This document shows positions 62,874-64,000 of a DNA stretch of 64,000 bases, piece after piece. The position numbers were made by a program, and so were the translations under genes. The notes below the pieces were generated by a model, which saw only the letters and a program-made list of their open reading frames with translations, was not told the origin of the DNA and made no database searches. The stretch comes from Armatimonadota bacterium (lineage in GTDB: Bacteria > Armatimonadota > Fimbriimonadia > Fimbriimonadales > GBS-DC): positions 61,807-125,806 of the forward strand of contig JABWCR010000005.1 in assembly GCA_013359125.1 (NCBI GenBank), written 5' to 3'. Position 1 is the stretch's first letter; each line of letters starts with the position of its first letter.

Positions 62874-63722
62874 ATGGATCGACACTCATTAGCAATCAGA
62901 ATAGCCCGTACCCCCAGCCTGGGCATGATGCCGACCGTTACAATCCAAATATTGAAACTGGCCGACAACCCAAGGGTCAGCGCCAAACAGCTGGCCTCCG
63001 TGATGGAACGAGAGCCGAATCTGGCCGCCAAGCTCCTTCGCGCGGCCAACAGTACCTATTACGGCACCGGCGCAAAGGTCAACACGCTCTCTCAGGCTAT
63101 CACCATGCTGGGCATCAATACCGCGCGTTCGCTGGCCGTGGCACAAGCTTATCAACAGGCGACATCGGGCAAGCCCGGAGCGGCTCTGTTCGACAGAAAC
63201 GTCTTTTGGCAGCACTGTTTGGCCACCGCGACCGCGGCGCGCGTATTGGCCAGACTGAAGAGGCTGCACGACCCGGAACTCGCCTTTATAGCCGGGATGC
63301 TGCACGATAGCGGACGCATGGCGCTCGACCGATTCATGCCGTTCGAACTCGACCGCGCTATTCAACTCTCGATCGAGACCAACATCCCCCTGATCGAAGC
63401 CGAGCAAGAGGTCATGCAGTTCGATCATACCGATGTCGGCGTGATGCTGGCCGAACAATGGGGGCTGCCCGACCAGTTGAAAGAGGCGATCGAGTTCCAC
63501 CATCAAGAAGTCGCCTATGAAGAAAACCCGTTAGCCTGCCTGATCCGAGCGGGCAACGTGATCGCGCACCAGCTGGGCTTTGCGCTGGGGATGCCGAACG
63601 CCTATGGCGAGGATGATCCGATCTTCGAGGCTCTTGAGCTTCCTTCCGAACAGATCGAACCCCTAGCCCGCGCGGTCGAGACCGACGTCCTGCGCACGAT
63701 GGACCTCTACGCCGCGGCTTAA
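62874..63722 (+). CDS. HDOD-domain signalling protein
   Basis: The 282-residue protein consists of one HDOD domain: TPSLGMMPTVTIQILKLADN, LRAANSTYYGTGAKVNTLSQ, ITMLGINTARSLAVAQAY, and a degenerate HD-like GMLHDSGRMALDRF with EFHHQEV. HDOD proteins act as output or scaffold modules in bacterial signal transduction, sometimes in chemotaxis or c-di-GMP circuits. No other domain is fused. GAGGGA lies about 7 nt before the ATG. It is followed by the GC-rich repeat region. Confidence 0.9.
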   Translation: MDRHSLAIRIARTPSLGMMPTVTIQILKLADNPRVSAKQLASVMEREPNLAAKLLRAANSTYYGTGAKVNTLSQAITMLGINTARSLAVAQAYQQATSGKPGAALFDRNVFWQHCLATATAARVLARLKRLHDPELAFIAGMLHDSGRMALDRFMPFELDRAIQLSIETNIPLIEAEQEVMQFDHTDVGVMLAEQWGLPDQLKEAIEFHHQEVAYEENPLACLIRAGNVIAHQLGFALGMPNAYGEDDPIFEALELPSEQIEPLARAVETDVLRTMDLYAAA

Positions 63723-63749
63723 GCCGTGCGGCATTGCCCTCCGATGAAC

Positions 63750-63902
63750 GGGAGGGCGAGCGTCCCCGCGAGCCGAAAGACGGAGCGCCGCCCTTCCGGG
63801 CGGCAGGCCAGGCGGAAGGTTCCAAATCGTTCGGGAGGGCGAGCGTCCCCGCGAGCCGAAAGACGGAGCGCCGCCCTTCCGATCAGCGTCCCCGCGAGCC
63901 GA
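63750..63902. repeat. Tandem GC-rich repeats
   Basis: Two full copies of the 27-nt GGGAGGGCGAGCGTCC unit (63750-63776, 63833-63859), each followed by AAAGACGGAGCGCCGCCC, form an 83-bp period, and a partial third copy lies at 63885-63902. A unit of the same family is found alone at 25897. The gap 63723-63912 contains nothing else. Confidence 0.8.
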
Positions 63903-63912
63903 AGAACCGGGC

Positions 63913-64000
63913 TTACGGGCAGGTCGTGCCGAACATCCAGAGCACGAGGGAAAGGTCCGCGTCGTCCACGATCCCGTCTTCGGTTACATCGCCGTCTCTA
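63913..64000 (-). CDS. C-terminal end of a protein with dockerin-like EF-hand tag (5' truncated)
   Basis: On the minus strand an open frame enters from the window edge and stops at TAA 63915-63913, reading RDGDVTEDGIVDDADLSLVL then WMFGTTCP. This is the second half of the same EF-hand tag seen in five other genes of the window. The start and most of the gene lie beyond position 64000. Confidence 0.75.
   Translation of the reverse strand, partial: RDGDVTEDGIVDDADLSLVLWMFGTTCP

Overview
The window looks like a chromosomal segment of an Armatimonadota bacterium, most likely of the Fimbriimonadia type. This assignment is inferred from gene content, not from a marker-gene phylogeny. Supporting traits are the GC-rich, densely packed genes on both strands, two secreted pilin-like proteins with an N-terminal [19 protein letters not shown] segment and a C-terminal H-x9-DG motif, at least six proteins ending in paired dockerin-like EF-hand tags, a PEP-CTERM protein, and start codons sitting 7 to 12 nt after a -10 box without a Shine-Dalgarno sequence. 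No tRNA, rRNA, CRISPR array, prophage or insertion sequence was recognised.

Layout. 1-1.9 kb: two tandem secreted beta-propeller proteins with EF-hand tags. 1.9-11.9 kb: housekeeping genes (carbon-nitrogen hydrolase, sucD, MATE exporter, two small membrane-anchored proteins, M42 aminopeptidase, folE2, M32 carboxypeptidase, rsmA, argB, a NYN-domain protein). 11.9-23.7 kb: a nearly unbroken gene run, priA, LD-carboxypeptidase, phosphodiester glycosidase, lnt, ffh, rpsP, khpA, rimM, trmD, rplS, lepB, rph and rdgB, which combines replication restart, envelope lipoprotein processing, protein targeting and ribosome maturation. 23.7-40 kb: an accessory region rich in secreted proteins (EF-hand-tagged propellers, a GH116 glycosidase with an inserted module, an orphan sugar-binding lipoprotein, a CHAP amidase, a metallophosphatase, a propeller pair with exchanged C-terminal tags). 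40-53.4 kb: valS, pyrG, hemW, an interrupted thioredoxin-like gene, an HxlR regulator, anmK, gpsA, ricT, pcm, a SelW-like gene and miaB. 53.4-64 kb: an S-layer-anchored FAD oxidoreductase, prolyl oligopeptidase, a degenerate EAL protein, a second interrupted secreted gene, a pilin-like protein, S1/P1 nuclease, an ABC-2 permease, an HDOD protein, and the tail of another EF-hand-tagged protein.

The most notable result is UGA inside genes. Reading through one in-frame UGA at 51019-51021 gives a complete 82-residue SelW/Rdx-family protein with the canonical CxxU motif; its GTG start overlaps the miaB stop and a 6-bp hairpin follows the UGA. This is a strong selenoprotein candidate that conventional gene calling truncates. 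Two other genes carry in-frame UGA codons: a thioredoxin-like protein (UGA at 45946) and a signal-peptide-bearing protein with two UGAs spaced as UxxU just after the predicted cleavage region (60138-60140 and 60129-60131). These could be further selenoproteins, UGG-to-UGA lesions or sequencing errors; the sequence alone does not decide.

Other points of interest are the adjacent paralogous propellers ending in a PEP-CTERM signal or an EF-hand pair, the EF-hand tag family itself, intergenic mosaics of short dispersed repeats, and a class of apparently leaderless promoters.
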